This document shows positions 46,674 through 56,952 of a stretch of 64,000 bases of DNA, in pieces. The translations under genes and the position numbers were made by a program. Origin of the DNA: Takakia lepidozioides (Eukaryota > Streptophyta > Takakiopsida > Takakiales > Takakiaceae); NCBI GenBank assembly GCA_030704615.1, contig CM060734.1, positions 48,254,042 through 48,318,041 of the forward strand, read 5' to 3'. Below the pieces are notes generated by a model. That model saw only the letters and a program-made list of their open reading frames with translations. It made no database searches and was not told the origin of the DNA. Each line of letters opens with the position of its first letter. The first letter of the stretch is position 1.

Positions 46674-47090
46674 TCAGATGTCATGGGACAGCCACAATTG
46701 TATCACTGCTCTCTCCCATGACCGCCTAACAATCTTCAAGATGAACTTAGTGGCTGTGTAGAAGTCACCAGACACCCTAAGGTTGTGATGCGGAGAGGCG
46801 TTCCAGGGGAGGGTGCCCAAGGCCAAAAAATCAATGGACAGCCTCTGACTGTTGTGACAAAGAGAGAATTCTTTTATCTCCTCCTCCACATCACGCAAGA
46901 AGTGTCAGGCACATACCCAGCCTCCTTCATCTGGCCAGACAATCTCTTCAGCTCAGCATGGATTTTGCAGTTGTTGACCTCAACATAGCACCACCCTGGC
47001 CTCTTTATCGCACGTCTGTCCTGCCTCATTTCTTACCTTTGCTCCGTTGTCCCACCTGCCAACTGCAGCAAAGATGTTGGATTTTGCTGG
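46674..47090 (-). pseudogene. Degenerate E/DYW tail of the PPR gene
   Basis: Directly after the 704-codon PPR frame, other frames of the minus strand continue the expected C-terminus. A-A-V-G-R-W-D-N-G-A-K-V at about 47080-47040 is the E motif. K-R-P-G-W-C-Y-V-E-V follows. Then R-D-V-E-E-E-I-K-E-F begins the DYW region in the ORF 46898-46674. The DYW deaminase signature is damaged: H-S-E reads H-N-S, and the C-G-D-C-H segment reads S-G-D-F-Y, which removes zinc ligands. At least two frameshifts separate the pieces. In intact family members this domain deaminates cytidine in organellar RNA. Confidence 0.75.
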
Positions 47091-49147
47091 AGATCCCACT
47101 TGAGAAGGCAGTTTGCCATATGTTCTGCTAGCTCCACATTGCCATAAATGCTGCAGGCACTAAGCAATCCCACCCACACTGAAGAATCAAGTTTGATTGG
47201 CAGATTGTTAATAAACTTTTCTGCCTCATCCAATCGCCCTGCACGGCCTAGAAGGTCTACCATGCAGCCAAAATGCTCGACTGTAGGATTCACACCATGA
47301 TCTTGACACATGGAACAGAAGTAGTGAAAGCCTTCATCCACTAGGCCCCCATGGCTACAGGCAGAGAGAAGACATGTAAAAGTGATACCATTCGGCTTCA
47401 AACCTTCCTTCTGCATTTGTTCAAATAGTTGGAGGGCTTCCCTACCACACCCCTGCTGACCATATCCTGCTATCATCGCAGTCCAGGAGACTGCATTTCG
47501 CTGAGCCATATTATCAAACACGTGACGCGCATCGTCCATGCTCCCACATTTGGCATACATGTTTGCAAGGGCAGTTTCCAGAATGATATCTGGAGCAATT
47601 CCAGCTTTGGTGATGTCAGCGTGTACCTCTTTGCCCTTTTCCAGGGCTGCCAGGTTGGCACATGCATTGAGAACGCAAACAAACGTGACCTTATCCGGCG
47701 TCATCCCTTCCTGTATCATTTGCTCATAGATCTCCAAAGCCTCCCTACCACACTCATGCTGGCTGTATCCTGCAATCATCATGTTCCATGAGACTACATT
47801 TCGTTCAGCCATATTATCAAACACTTGACGTGCATCCTTTACGCTCTCGCATTTGGAATACATGTTAGCCAGGGCAGTCTCCAGAATAATGTCTGGTGCA
47901 ATCCCAGCTTTGATGATGTCAGCATGGACCTCTTTGCCCTTTCCCTTGTCTGCCAGGCTTGCACAGGCATTGAGAATACAAATAAACACGACCTTGTCCG
48001 GTGTCACCCCTTCCCGTATCATTTGCTCATAGATCTCCAAAGCCTCCCTACCACACCCATGCTGAACATATCCTGTGATCATTGCACTCCATGAGACGAC
48101 ATTTCGTTTAGCCATATTGTGGAACACTCGACAAGCATCCATCATACTCCCACATTTCGCATACATGTCGACAACGGCCGTCTCCAGAAACACATCTGCT
48201 GGAAATTCAGCTTTCAAGATGGCACCATGGACCTCTTTGCCCTTCTCCAGGTTACCTAGGCTAGCACATACCTTGAGAATGCAAATGAACACAACCTTGT
48301 CTGGAGCCAGTGCTTCCCGTTTCCTTAGATCGTACATCTCCAAGGCCTCCCTACAACAGCCATGCTGACTGTATCCCGTAATCATCACATTCCACGAGAC
48401 AACATTTCGTTCAGTCATATTATCAAACACTTGACGTGCATCCGTTAAGCTTCCACATTTCGCATACATGTCAACAAGGGCCGTCTCCAGAATCATATCT
48501 GGTGCAATTCCAGATTTCTTGATGTCAGCATGGACCTCTTTGCCTTTTTCCAGGGCTCCTAGGCTGCCACATGCCTTGAGAATGCAAATGAAGGTGACCC
48601 TATTTGGCTTCACCCCTTCCTGGATCATTTGTTGATAGATTTTGAGTGCCTCCCTCCCACACCCGTGCTTTGCATATCCTGCTATCATTATAGTCCATGT
48701 AAACAAATTTCGTTCGGGCATTTTGTCAAACACTTGGCCTGCATCCAGCAGACTCCCGCACTTTGCATACATGTTGACAATGGTGTTGAGTAGAAAGATG
48801 CTAGGCTTGAATTCACGTCGGGTAATGTGTGCATGCACCTGCTTTCCCTTTTCTAGGTCTTTACTCTCGATGCATTGCTGCAGGAGAGACACATAAGTAT
48901 TAGAGTCTGCAGAAATGTGCAGCAACCCTTCCAATTGTCCTGCTTTACATAGTGTCCTCACATCCCTACAAGTGTCAGGCGAGTTTGTGTCAATGCCCTC
49001 TGGTAGTCCTCTTTCAAAAGCAGTGGTCATTGTGGAGGTGCCTGAATCAAATAATTGGGCCTGATTCAACCATGCCATCCTGCATGACCACATCCTGCAT
49101 CTCTTGGTCACGGCCTGCATCGCCTGGTCACAGCCCTCTACACTCAC
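47033..49147 (-). CDS. PLS-class PPR protein, C-terminally truncated
   Basis: A single intronless frame of 704 codons. After about 80 unstructured residues come six P-L-S blocks, each with K-G-K-E/Q-V-H, a D/N-M-Y-A-K-C-G-S turn (residues about 115-560), R-N-V-V-S-W and a G-R-E-A-L segment. The final blocks read L-L-S-A-C-S-H-G-G and D-L-L-G-R-A-G-R-L-D-E-A-E, the start of the E region. PPR arrays bind single-stranded organellar RNA, one base per repeat, and PLS types direct C-to-U editing. The frame ends at an abnormal tail (Q-L-A-G-G-T-T-E-Q-R) where a small deletion shifts the frame. The E/DYW sequence continues out of frame downstream, so the protein lacks its own deaminase and may be a young pseudogene. 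The N-terminus is not an obvious transit peptide. Near-identical repeats suggest internal duplication. Confidence 0.85.
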   Translation of the reverse strand: MSVEGCDQAMQAVTKRCRMWSCRMAWLNQAQLFDSGTSTMTTAFERGLPEGIDTNSPDTCRDVRTLCKAGQLEGLLHISADSNTYVSLLQQCIESKDLEKGKQVHAHITRREFKPSIFLLNTIVNMYAKCGSLLDAGQVFDKMPERNLFTWTIMIAGYAKHGCGREALKIYQQMIQEGVKPNRVTFICILKACGSLGALEKGKEVHADIKKSGIAPDMILETALVDMYAKCGSLTDARQVFDNMTERNVVSWNVMITGYSQHGCCREALEMYDLRKREALAPDKVVFICILKVCASLGNLEKGKEVHGAILKAEFPADVFLETAVVDMYAKCGSMMDACRVFHNMAKRNVVSWSAMITGYVQHGCGREALEIYEQMIREGVTPDKVVFICILNACASLADKGKGKEVHADIIKAGIAPDIILETALANMYSKCESVKDARQVFDNMAERNVVSWNMMIAGYSQHECGREALEIYEQMIQEGMTPDKVTFVCVLNACANLAALEKGKEVHADITKAGIAPDIILETALANMYAKCGSMDDARHVFDNMAQRNAVSWTAMIAGYGQQGCGREALQLFEQMQKEGLKPNGITFTCLLSACSHGGLVDEGFHYFCSMCQDHGVNPTVEHFGCMVDLLGRAGRLDEAEKFINNLPIKLDSSVWVGLLSACSIYGNVELAEHMANCLLKWDLQQNPTSLLQLAGGTTEQR

Positions 49148-49149
49148 AA

Positions 49150-51790
49150 CTCACATAACAGATCTCACAGCTCATAAATTACTTCAAAGACAGACTTCTT
49201 CCATGAGGACAGGCTCCTTGCAACGCATTAACAGGGATGGAAAATCCTTCGAGAATATGCTGTACCATCATTTATTTGAGGTGAAAACCTAAGACCACTA
49301 AAAGATAAAAACAACCCGTGAAACTCTCGGCCTGAAGCTCTATGGTGTGCAGGGACACGAGAACCATGATGAGATTGTGCTCGACCTTGTATCGTGGGAG
49401 ATGGCTCTTCTTTCACCCAGGGAGGCTTCGACCAACCGTCCATCTCAAGGTCCTCCTTCGTACGCTGATGTCTGAAATCTGGTAACCTTGGACTTTCCTG
49501 CAAAAGCCACCGGTGGGCATCTGAGTTGCCATAGCTTCAACCACAGCCTATCCAGAGAAGGCTACGACCACGAGAGCTCAAACCTCTTTACAGTAACATT
49601 GAACAACCTTGAACACCCTCCTTTCTAAAAAACTACTTATGGTAGCAGTAAGAACAGTTTTTGCTGGTTTTCAGGAAGCAGAGCAAAGTTGTCCACAAAC
49701 AACTGGAGATACGACCCAGTCTACAAAACATCATCATGCCAGTTTCAGTCACAAGCTCTGCTGCAGTCTCAAGTGAAGGTAGCCTCAACCATATGAAGCC
49801 TGTTGTCCCACCACTGTGAAGCAACTGAGACCAACTCCCAGAGCCATTCTTTGCTCATTGCTTGATCTGCAAGGAAGAACTGCAAGAATCGTGTGTCCGT
49901 ACCTTCCTTCGCACTTGTTGCAGGCCGGGGACGCGTCACAGCCATCACTTGCAAGGGCCTGGGCTCAGGAGTCCGAAGCTGGATGCCCATTTCCACGCCA
50001 CATACTGGCGCGAGAATCTGGTGTATGACATGAGGCCTCCTGCCCACTCGGTGCAAGAACAAAACGGGCTGGAGAATGAGAAAGGCTGCCATGCCTGCGC
50101 TCAACCAGCTTCAGTCGGAGCTCTCAAATCTCCTTGCCTTCACGATCTTGGCCGAAAAATCGCATTCCCATCACAAAAATTGCTTGCAGAAAGTATCAGC
50201 TCAATTTCAAATCTCTGGCGCCGATTCAATGATCAACCAAACAAACAAGAGAAGGGTTCTGATGAGCACAGAATCTCACGCAAGAACATGCGAGATACTC
50301 CGGAGATGGATATCAAGTCAAATCCTACCCCACCCCTTCTTACCCCTATTAAAATTTCAGAAGAGAGGCTCGGTTTTTATACAGTGCCGAGTAGGTATAG
50401 CCCTTCAAGTCACCGTAACTTCCGCTTCCTTCGGGAGGCATCGTTATTATTCTTTCCTAGTATACATTTTATCCCTCAAGTGCCCAGACTCATTTTCACC
50501 CTCTAGTGGAAAAACATGACCCTGGCCCACAAAAACATTTTTATCTGGAAAATCTCTATGTCCCTGTAAAACTGACCGTTGGAATTACTTCCCACCTACC
50601 CCACCTCCTGCCACAAAAAGTTTCATCAAATTCCAACTGCCAGATCAGAAGATTATAAAGTGTAGAGTGGGGACAAAAAAAACTCTTCACTAAGAAATAG
50701 GTGCCAAAACGTATTTGGGCAGTTTTAATTTCTCTTTTTTTGAGAGTCTCAAGAATGTTGTACCATACCTGATAACACACATCCTCATAATTTTTCAGTT
50801 TTTTTTTAAATGTTCTCAAGTGGGCTCCTTTGTAGTGACAAATTGGGGGGTCAAAATATGCCATTTTCTTTGGGCAGGCCAAAATATCTCTTCCTAAAAT
50901 TATACAAACAAATTCATCCGTTCAATTCCTAATCCCTCCGGTTGAAGTGTCATGAACATCCATATGAGATCCCCAAAAAAGTTTGGGACCAATCGATAAT
51001 TGCCCTCACATCTTTAGGTTCCCTGCCCAAGACTTCAAATGGCACACCTATGGTATAGCCTGCAAGCCTAGGATATTTGGAGCCATAGCCCAGAAGGGCA
51101 CGGGGTTTGGGAGCTCCTCTGGCTACCCGGCCCTGCTTTCATGGGGGGCCACTCCACCCTCAACCCTCTCAAACCCCCACCATAGGTCTGGCCCACCCCT
51201 CATGGCGTTTTTCTTGAGCCTTGAGCTCTGCCACCATCACAACTACACTCCCTCCAGTCCACCCTGCATGACGTTGGCCGGAGCTGCCATCGCCGTCGAT
51301 TCACACTAGGGCCCAGGCCTGGGAAGGCCTAGGCCTGCGCCAGGCGCCATGCCCCCACGGGGCAATCAAGGGGTTTGGGGGAGCGTGTCGCCCTAACCTT
51401 TATGGGGTATCTTTCAGTCACCCCAACCTGACCGCAGTTGCCATGTCAGCAACTTGGGTTGGTTAGGGGGGCCAAATTGGCCTCAAAAAGCTGAGTGTGC
51501 CCTCCTTCCAATTGGTCCAGACCCATACCCCTTCGGACATTGACCAATTGGCCAATGCCATATGAACGGGGACCCGATTTTCTATCGATTGAGCCCAAAA
51601 AACACCCAATCAGCCTTAACCCTGAACCACATGAAGTTATGGCTGGTTAAGCAAACCCAACCGACCCAGAATGGGTCGCTTGGGCACTTTAAGGGTTATA
51701 CAGTCAAAGGACGCCATGAATGTGATAAAGGTGAAGGGCTGTGTAAAGTCTGCACCAAGGAAACATTGAGAAAAATAGTATTTGGAGGCT
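49150..51790. other. Stretch without a firm gene
   Basis: A minus-strand ORF (50104-49769) contains an internal Met (about 50092) followed by hydrophobic and arginine-rich residues, like a targeting peptide. Its antisense ORF is longer (214 codons, 49862-50506). Neither shows a known motif, and no second exon could be linked. A 5' exon of an unrecognised gene is possible. 50.5-51.8 kb shows nothing I can name. Confidence 0.3.
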
Positions 51791-51799
51791 GAAATCCAT

Positions 51800-52323
51800 T
51801 GGTGGTATAGCCAACTCCGGGTATATATGTGAAAGAACTCAATTGTGCTGTTTGTTGCATAGCCGTAATGTTTGTTGCATACCCTTTCAGCAGCATCTCC
51901 ACTCCGCACGTGATCTTCTTCCGGCACCGGTGCGAGCATGTCTACCACCATTTGAGCAGCTGGTTGCTCAATGCCTAGACCATCTTCAGGGGTCCATTTC
52001 CGAGCACGTGCACCGTCATTCCTTTTCCGGCATGCTCTCAAGTGCTTCTTCTGAGTTGCATCAGGCCCAACTTCTATCATGCGCAGGACCTGAAGCAGGG
52101 GCGTGGTTGGCAGCACGACCCACTATCGTACCTTTCCGCCTCCCATCCCCTATTTTCACTACTGCGCTCGGCCTTCGACTCGGTTTACCTCATCCTTCAG
52201 CATTGGGCCTTCAGAGATGTGTCTATCGTCAGCCCATCTGTCGTGCGCATACGTATCGCTACACAACTACATCGCTGTCCAAACTACACCACACATATAT
52301 GGACAATAAAGTAGTCTGTCACA
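51800..52323 (-). repeat. Putative 3' LTR (inner boundary only)
   Basis: On the minus strand the sequence after the polypurine tract starts TGTGACAGACTAC, a normal TG start of an LTR. A TATA-like CACATATATACCC lies at about 51835-51823, which would serve as core promoter in the 5' copy. No matching LTR was found at the other end, so the outer boundary is a guess. Confidence 0.4.
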
Positions 52324-52607
52324 ATCGCCCCCCTAGTTGGTGGATAGGTCCCTCTAACTCCAGATAGCTACAAGATGTAATAGCCACAGCCGTACTAAGT
52401 CCTCTATCACTGTCCCTATTGTACTCAAACTCTATAGACCAAGAGGCCAGGTACAAGAGTAGCCCCATCGTTAGTCGTCGTCTTGCAATCTGTGAACTTG
52501 AGCCAGGATCTCGTGTGTTCAAGGTCTCCTAATAGCTTGGTCTTGCATTTCTTGTTAGCTTTCCATGGTTGTATCCACTCCCACTATCCAATGTAATGCG
52601 GACATAA

Positions 52608-52895
52608 TCAATCCCCATCAGGAACCATCTGAAGAGGTGGAGTCAAACATCCCATATGCCAACCTCTAGAGCATCGATCACACACCAGCATGGTGGCTGC
52701 CCCTCTAGCAGACCCACACAACATGCACCTCAAACTTGCAGGTACCACTGCTAAGTTTGGGTCAATCCTACCATCGACATTCGGAAGGTGACATGGCGCA
52801 CAATTACGCACATGGTCCTTCCAAGTTATGCCATCCCGACCCTCCAAGATCAAGACGCCTGAAGGCAATACCTCTCGAACCCTCAAAATAACACA
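52608..52895 (-). pseudogene. Integrase C-terminal tail with PHD finger
   Basis: Directly after the integrase stop (TGA at 52896-52898) the frame continues V-R-E-V-L-P-S-G-V-L, W-K-D-H-V-R-N-C-A-P-C-H, then a zinc-binding block. The block is C-M-L-C, nine residues, C-D-R-C, S-R-G-W-H-M-G-C, L-T-P-P-L. This is the C4-H-C part of a PHD finger (about 52735-52640). A stop (TGA at 52608-52610) replaces the conserved Trp, and the last expected Cys reads Tyr. PHD fingers bind histone H3 tails. In an integrase, such a domain would steer insertion to particular chromatin, as chromodomains do in chromoviruses. Confidence 0.8.
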
Positions 52896-54265
52896 TCATG
52901 CAGTCACATCCAAGGTCGTAGGAGCAGTCTGCTGTAGATAAATATAGTCACCAGGGTTAAATCTCCGGATCCCAGGACGATAGCCCCCACCTCGTATGGT
53001 AGCATACCTCAACGTATCACGATGTTGTGCAATGGCAAGATTCTCGAAAGCCATGGGAATTACTTTCTTGAACAACTCTGCACGTTGATCACATGCACGT
53101 GCCCACACATCCGGATCATCAAGGTTAAGAACTGTAGCAATTTCTCTACGAATGGATGTAGGCAAATCCGGCTCTCGGCCAAAGAGAAGAAAGTATGGTG
53201 AGAAGGAGGCAAGTGATGTTTGCTTGCTGAACCTGTAGCCCATGACTAACCAGGGTAACTGAAGGTCCCAATCTCCTAGGTGTCCCTTCTGCAAGCCATA
53301 CTTGCGCAAACCCCTCTTTACTGTCTGAACAACCCTCTCTGCCAAGCCATCGGCCTCAGGATGATCCCGAGAAGTGGTGCGGTGGTCTATCAAGGCCTTG
53401 TCACACAAAGCCTGAAACTCCCCCAAGAACTCTCTCCTTTGGTCCGTGAGTACCTCAGCTGGAGCACAAGTACACAATCCAAAAATGCATACGCATCTCC
53501 CTCACTAGCCTTATCAGGCAATGGAGCCAACTCGATCCACTTGGAGAAGTGCTCCACCATCACCAATACGTACTTGTTGTGGCGCATGGTCAGTGGCAAT
53601 GGCCCTGCGAAGTCAAGACTCCACTTGTAGCCCAATCCCATGATCGGAAGAGGGTGCAATTGTGGAGTAGGGGCGTTGAATGAAGCACGCACCCTGTCAC
53701 ACACCATGCACCTAGCCACAAATTGTTGCACCTCTGTGTGCATACCACGCCACCAATATTGCCCCTACAGTAGACTATGAGTGCGTCGCATCCCAAAATG
53801 CCCCAACTCCTCATGGGCATGCCGCACTAACCGTGCCCGCTGTGTTGGATGAGGCACAATCCCCACTCGACCATCCTCCCACACTCGGAGTAGGTGTGTC
53901 CCCTCCCACTTGAACCTCTTGGCTCGTTGTAGGATCCGATCCCTCTCCTTGGCAGTCAAAGTGGCTGTCGTGTCTCCAGTGCGGAGGTAGTCCAACACAT
54001 CTGAATCCTCATGTATATCTTTGGCGCCACCTTGCTCATTGCTGGCCTCAGGGTCCTCAGACACTTGATCTACAGTCATCCCTATTACAGGTCTAACCTT
54101 GCCTTCTGTTGCCAAGATACACAGAAATGCAGATGCATGCCATCCGGGCACCATCTCCTCGTCCGTCTCACCATGTTACCGAGCTCCAGTGTCATCCTGC
54201 TGGCTCGTGCATGGATTGTGACTCAACCCATCTGCATCCCGATTGACAAACCCGGTCGATGCACA
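52896..54265 (-). pseudogene. Integrase (zinc domain and DDE core)
   Basis: ORFs 54154-53765, 53743-53390 and 53477-52896. The N-terminal zinc domain has H-A-H-E-E-L-G-H and later C-M-V-C. The core has L-D-F-A-G-P-L-P (first Asp), L-T-D-Q-R-R-E-F (second Asp) and E-A-D-G-L-A-E-R (Glu). The C-terminal part has F-N-P-G-D-Y-I-Y-L. It would join element cDNA to host DNA. A TAG at 53765-53767, where Q is likely, and a frameshift near 53480 break it. A one-base deletion near 54250 separates it from the RT/RNase H frame. Confidence 0.85.
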
Positions 54266-54267
54266 AC

Positions 54268-55620
54268 CTAAAAGTCATACTCTTGAAGGATGAGTGCCTA
54301 CCGTGCAAGCTTCCCCGTAAGCTTGTCTGACTCCATCAACCACTTGAGTGGTTGGTGATCCGTGACAAGGGTGAAGAGATTGTCGTATAGATAGCACCTG
54401 AAGTGTGCCACGGCCCACACTACAGCTAAGCATTCTCCCTCATATGAGCTATACTTAGACTCTGCAGCGTTGTTCGAGCGGCTAGCATAAGCCACTACAA
54501 ACTCTCTTCCCTCATCATCCACCTGTGTGAGCACCACTCCAAGCCCTAGCATGCTCCAATCTGTATGCAACTGAAAAGAACGCCCCCTGATAGGTCGTAT
54601 CAAGATGGGCGCCGAGGTCAACCTCGCCTTGAGCTCTTGAAAAGCTTGTTCTTGCTCATCTTCCCACTGCCACTCCTGGTCCACCTTGGTCAGTTTGGTT
54701 AGAGCCTTTGCAATGGCACTAAATCCCTTAACAAACCGTCTATAATAGTTTGCTAACCCCATGAAAGCTTGAACTCGGCTCACATCCGTGGGGCGTGGAA
54801 TCTGTGCAATGGACTCTACCTTAGTCTGCTGTACCCCCAATCCTCCAGAATATATCATGTGACCCAGATACTCAATTTGGTTGTGGAAAAACTTGCACTT
54901 CCCCGGATGCAACTTCAATCCGTGCGCCCTTGAGCGCTCAAATACCACCTAAAGGTGTCTCTCATGCTCCTCCACCGTAGCACTAAAGATGATGATGTCA
55001 TCTATGTAGCACCGAGCAAACTCCATGACTCTCTGAAACTCTGCAGGAGCGTTCTTAAGCCCAAATCGTAAGAACTGCCACTGGTATAGGCAATCCTTCC
55101 CGTGCTCATTGATCGCCCAGAATGCCGTCTTCTGCTTATCCGCCTCCTTGATCGGCAACTAGTGATATCTGGATCGTAAATCCAAAGTGCTAAAGACCTT
55201 GGCATGCCCAATGGCATCAAAGATCTCCTCTGGTGCCGGCATGGCATACCTATCGGACTTGGTCTGATGATTTACAGACCGGTAATCACCGCACATACGT
55301 CTCTCCGTCCAATTGCCATAGACATCCTTCTTGGCTGGCATCACTGTGGCTGAAGCATACATTCCCCCAGATAGCTCCACCAAACCAGCCTCCCAAAGGT
55401 CCTGAGTTCTTATCTGAATTAAGGACCTCTCCATGTCACTGTATCTATAGGGTCTCCGAAAGATTGGCGTGTCAGTAGCCAATTCAATGCGAATCTCTTG
55501 ACCCTTCAGTGCTCCTAAGTCTTTCAAACTGAAGGCAAAGCAGTTCGTGTAAGCCCTCAAGAACCGCCGTATACGTCGTCTTTCCCCTCCGGTGACTATA
55601 GGTCCAACATCAGGCTCTCA
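54268..55620 (-). pseudogene. Reverse transcriptase and RNase H
   Basis: One frame interrupted only by stops. RT motifs are I-F-R-R-P-Y-R-Y, L-W-E-A-G-L-V, S-T-L-D-L-R-S-R-Y-H (first Asp), L-R-F-G-L-K-N-A-P-A-E-F and Y-I-D-D-I-I-I-F (catalytic Y-x-D-D at about 54990). RNase H follows with L-H-T-D-W-S, Y-E-G-E-C-L-A-V-V-W-A and V-T-D-H-Q-P-L-K-W-L. In-frame stops are at 55618 (TGA), 55159, 54949, 54298 and 54268 (all TAG). The Gln or Trp expected from RT family patterns fits the TAG positions. RT copies element RNA into DNA, and RNase H removes the template. Confidence 0.88.
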
Positions 55621-56001
55621 GTTGTCCTCCGTGACTGCAACCTTGAGTCCAGCAGGCTTAGAGATAAAAGACGCGTCCCGTGGTTGCTATGCTGCAACCT
55701 CTTGAGCAGTGACCACTGCCTCCTCTGTCAGTGACAATGTCTCATCCTGCCCCAGCATCCCATTCTTGAGGACCTCCTCAACCCGAGAAAAATTCCCAAC
55801 CTGATCCATCACCGCCGCCTTGGCTGCCAACTCCTTCTGAACCTCGAGCACCTCCCACGTGTGCCATGGATGCAGCCTGCACCTCGTGGTCCTCACCTGT
55901 TCGTCCCCACTCGCTGCTTGTACCGTCTCGGTAGGCAGGGAGACCATCAAGGGAAGTGTACTCCGTAATTTGCGTTGCTCAGCCATAGCCAAGCTGATAA
56001 T
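55621..56001 (-). pseudogene. Linker between methyltransferase and RT
   Basis: Same pol frame, about 125 codons, with no catalytic motif. It carries a charged, helix-prone stretch (V-L-E-V-Q-K-E-L-A-A-K-A) and ends in acidic residues before the RT. One in-frame TAG lies at 55687-55689. It may be the connector that joined the captured methyltransferase to an ordinary gypsy pol. Confidence 0.5.
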
Positions 56002-56952
56002 CTAGGTCAAGCAATTGAGATCCATTGCTTGCCCCAACACCTGACGACGTGATGCCTCAGAAAGAGATGGCACCGCCATGGTACCAGTGGTAAAACCTAT
56101 CGCCCGCTCGCGCTCGTCAGCATTGGGCTCCACTAATTGCTGCAACTGGCTATCCTACAAGAGGCCAGGTCCACCATCGCGGAAAGCATGAGATCCTGGA
56201 AAGCTGAGTAGTGTAGGCAATGCGGCTCGTGGGTGACCCACCTTATTGACCACTGCCAAAGGTGATCGGTCATTGTGTCTCACACGCTGAGACTGTCTCC
56301 CTATGTCCAAAATGCTATCCACCATCAGGTGTGGTGGCCGCTGCACCTCATCAAATGCACGCTTAAGCAGTGCAAGTGACATCAAGTTGGTCCACCATAG
56401 TCGTGGGCGATGAGCCCGTGATCCCACTGCAGCTGCGTCCAGCAACACTGCTAACCCAAGCCAAGACCGCACTTGATGCACACTGGCCATCACCTTGGCC
56501 CGATAATCACCCATCAATGGCTTATTCTCCAAAATATATGCCGGAGAGTCTGTCTGCTGAAGCTGTAAATAACGTAGGACCCTCAACATCTCTCAAAACA
56601 TGCGTGACCTTGAGTCTTGTAACCCATTGCCATGCCCGGCTGATGAATGCCCTTGGCAGGGCCAACCTGCCACTACCAAATGAATAGGGTCAACCCGCTC
56701 CAAATCATGCGCCCCCAGCAAATAGATGTCTGTTGGCAATGCTTGTTGGTATCCACAAACTGCAGACACTGGCAACAAATCAGGGTACTGCTGCACCAAC
56801 TGAGCAACATGGCACAGTGAGACGCGTCGTGCAGTCTCATCCCTCTCCACATACAGGTAACGTCGAACTCGTACACCTGCCTGCAGCACTGTAGCCAATC
56901 CAGTGCTGATCCCGCCAAACAAGTCCAGAAGGCATATGCCTTCATCCGGGCA
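56002..56952 (-). pseudogene. C5-cytosine DNA methyltransferase domain in pol
   Basis: In the same frame as protease and RT. Motif I (S-adenosylmethionine binding) is L-L-D-L-F-G-G-I-S-T-G-L at about 56935-56900, followed by an acidic Y-V-E-R-D (motif II-like). Motif IV, with the catalytic cysteine, is V-V-A-G-W-P-C-Q-G-H-S at about 56665-56633. Motif VI is I-L-E-N-K-P at about 56540, with K where V is common. Motif VIII is H-R-P-R-L-W-W-T-N-L near 56390. A motif X-like R-R-Q-V-L-G-Q-A-M-D-L-N lies at about 56045. The enzyme would add a methyl group to cytosine C5. Motif order and spacing suggest a compact DNMT of about 310 residues. It is broken by TGA at 56593-56595 and TAG at 56155-56157, and bounded by TAG at 56953-56955 and 56002-56004. 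Confidence 0.88.

Noticed and set aside
47429-48896. Several plus-strand ORFs of 60-120 codons
   Set aside because: They are antisense shadows of the repeated PPR motifs; their spacing follows the PPR repeat.
49862-50506. 214-codon plus-strand ORF as a gene
   Set aside because: No family motif, no splice context, and an overlapping antisense ORF of similar quality. Not enough to call a gene.
51637-52116. 159-codon minus-strand ORF as an extra gene of the retroelement
   Set aside because: It lies in the putative 3' LTR beyond the polypurine tract and has no recognisable domain; chance ORF in LTR sequence.
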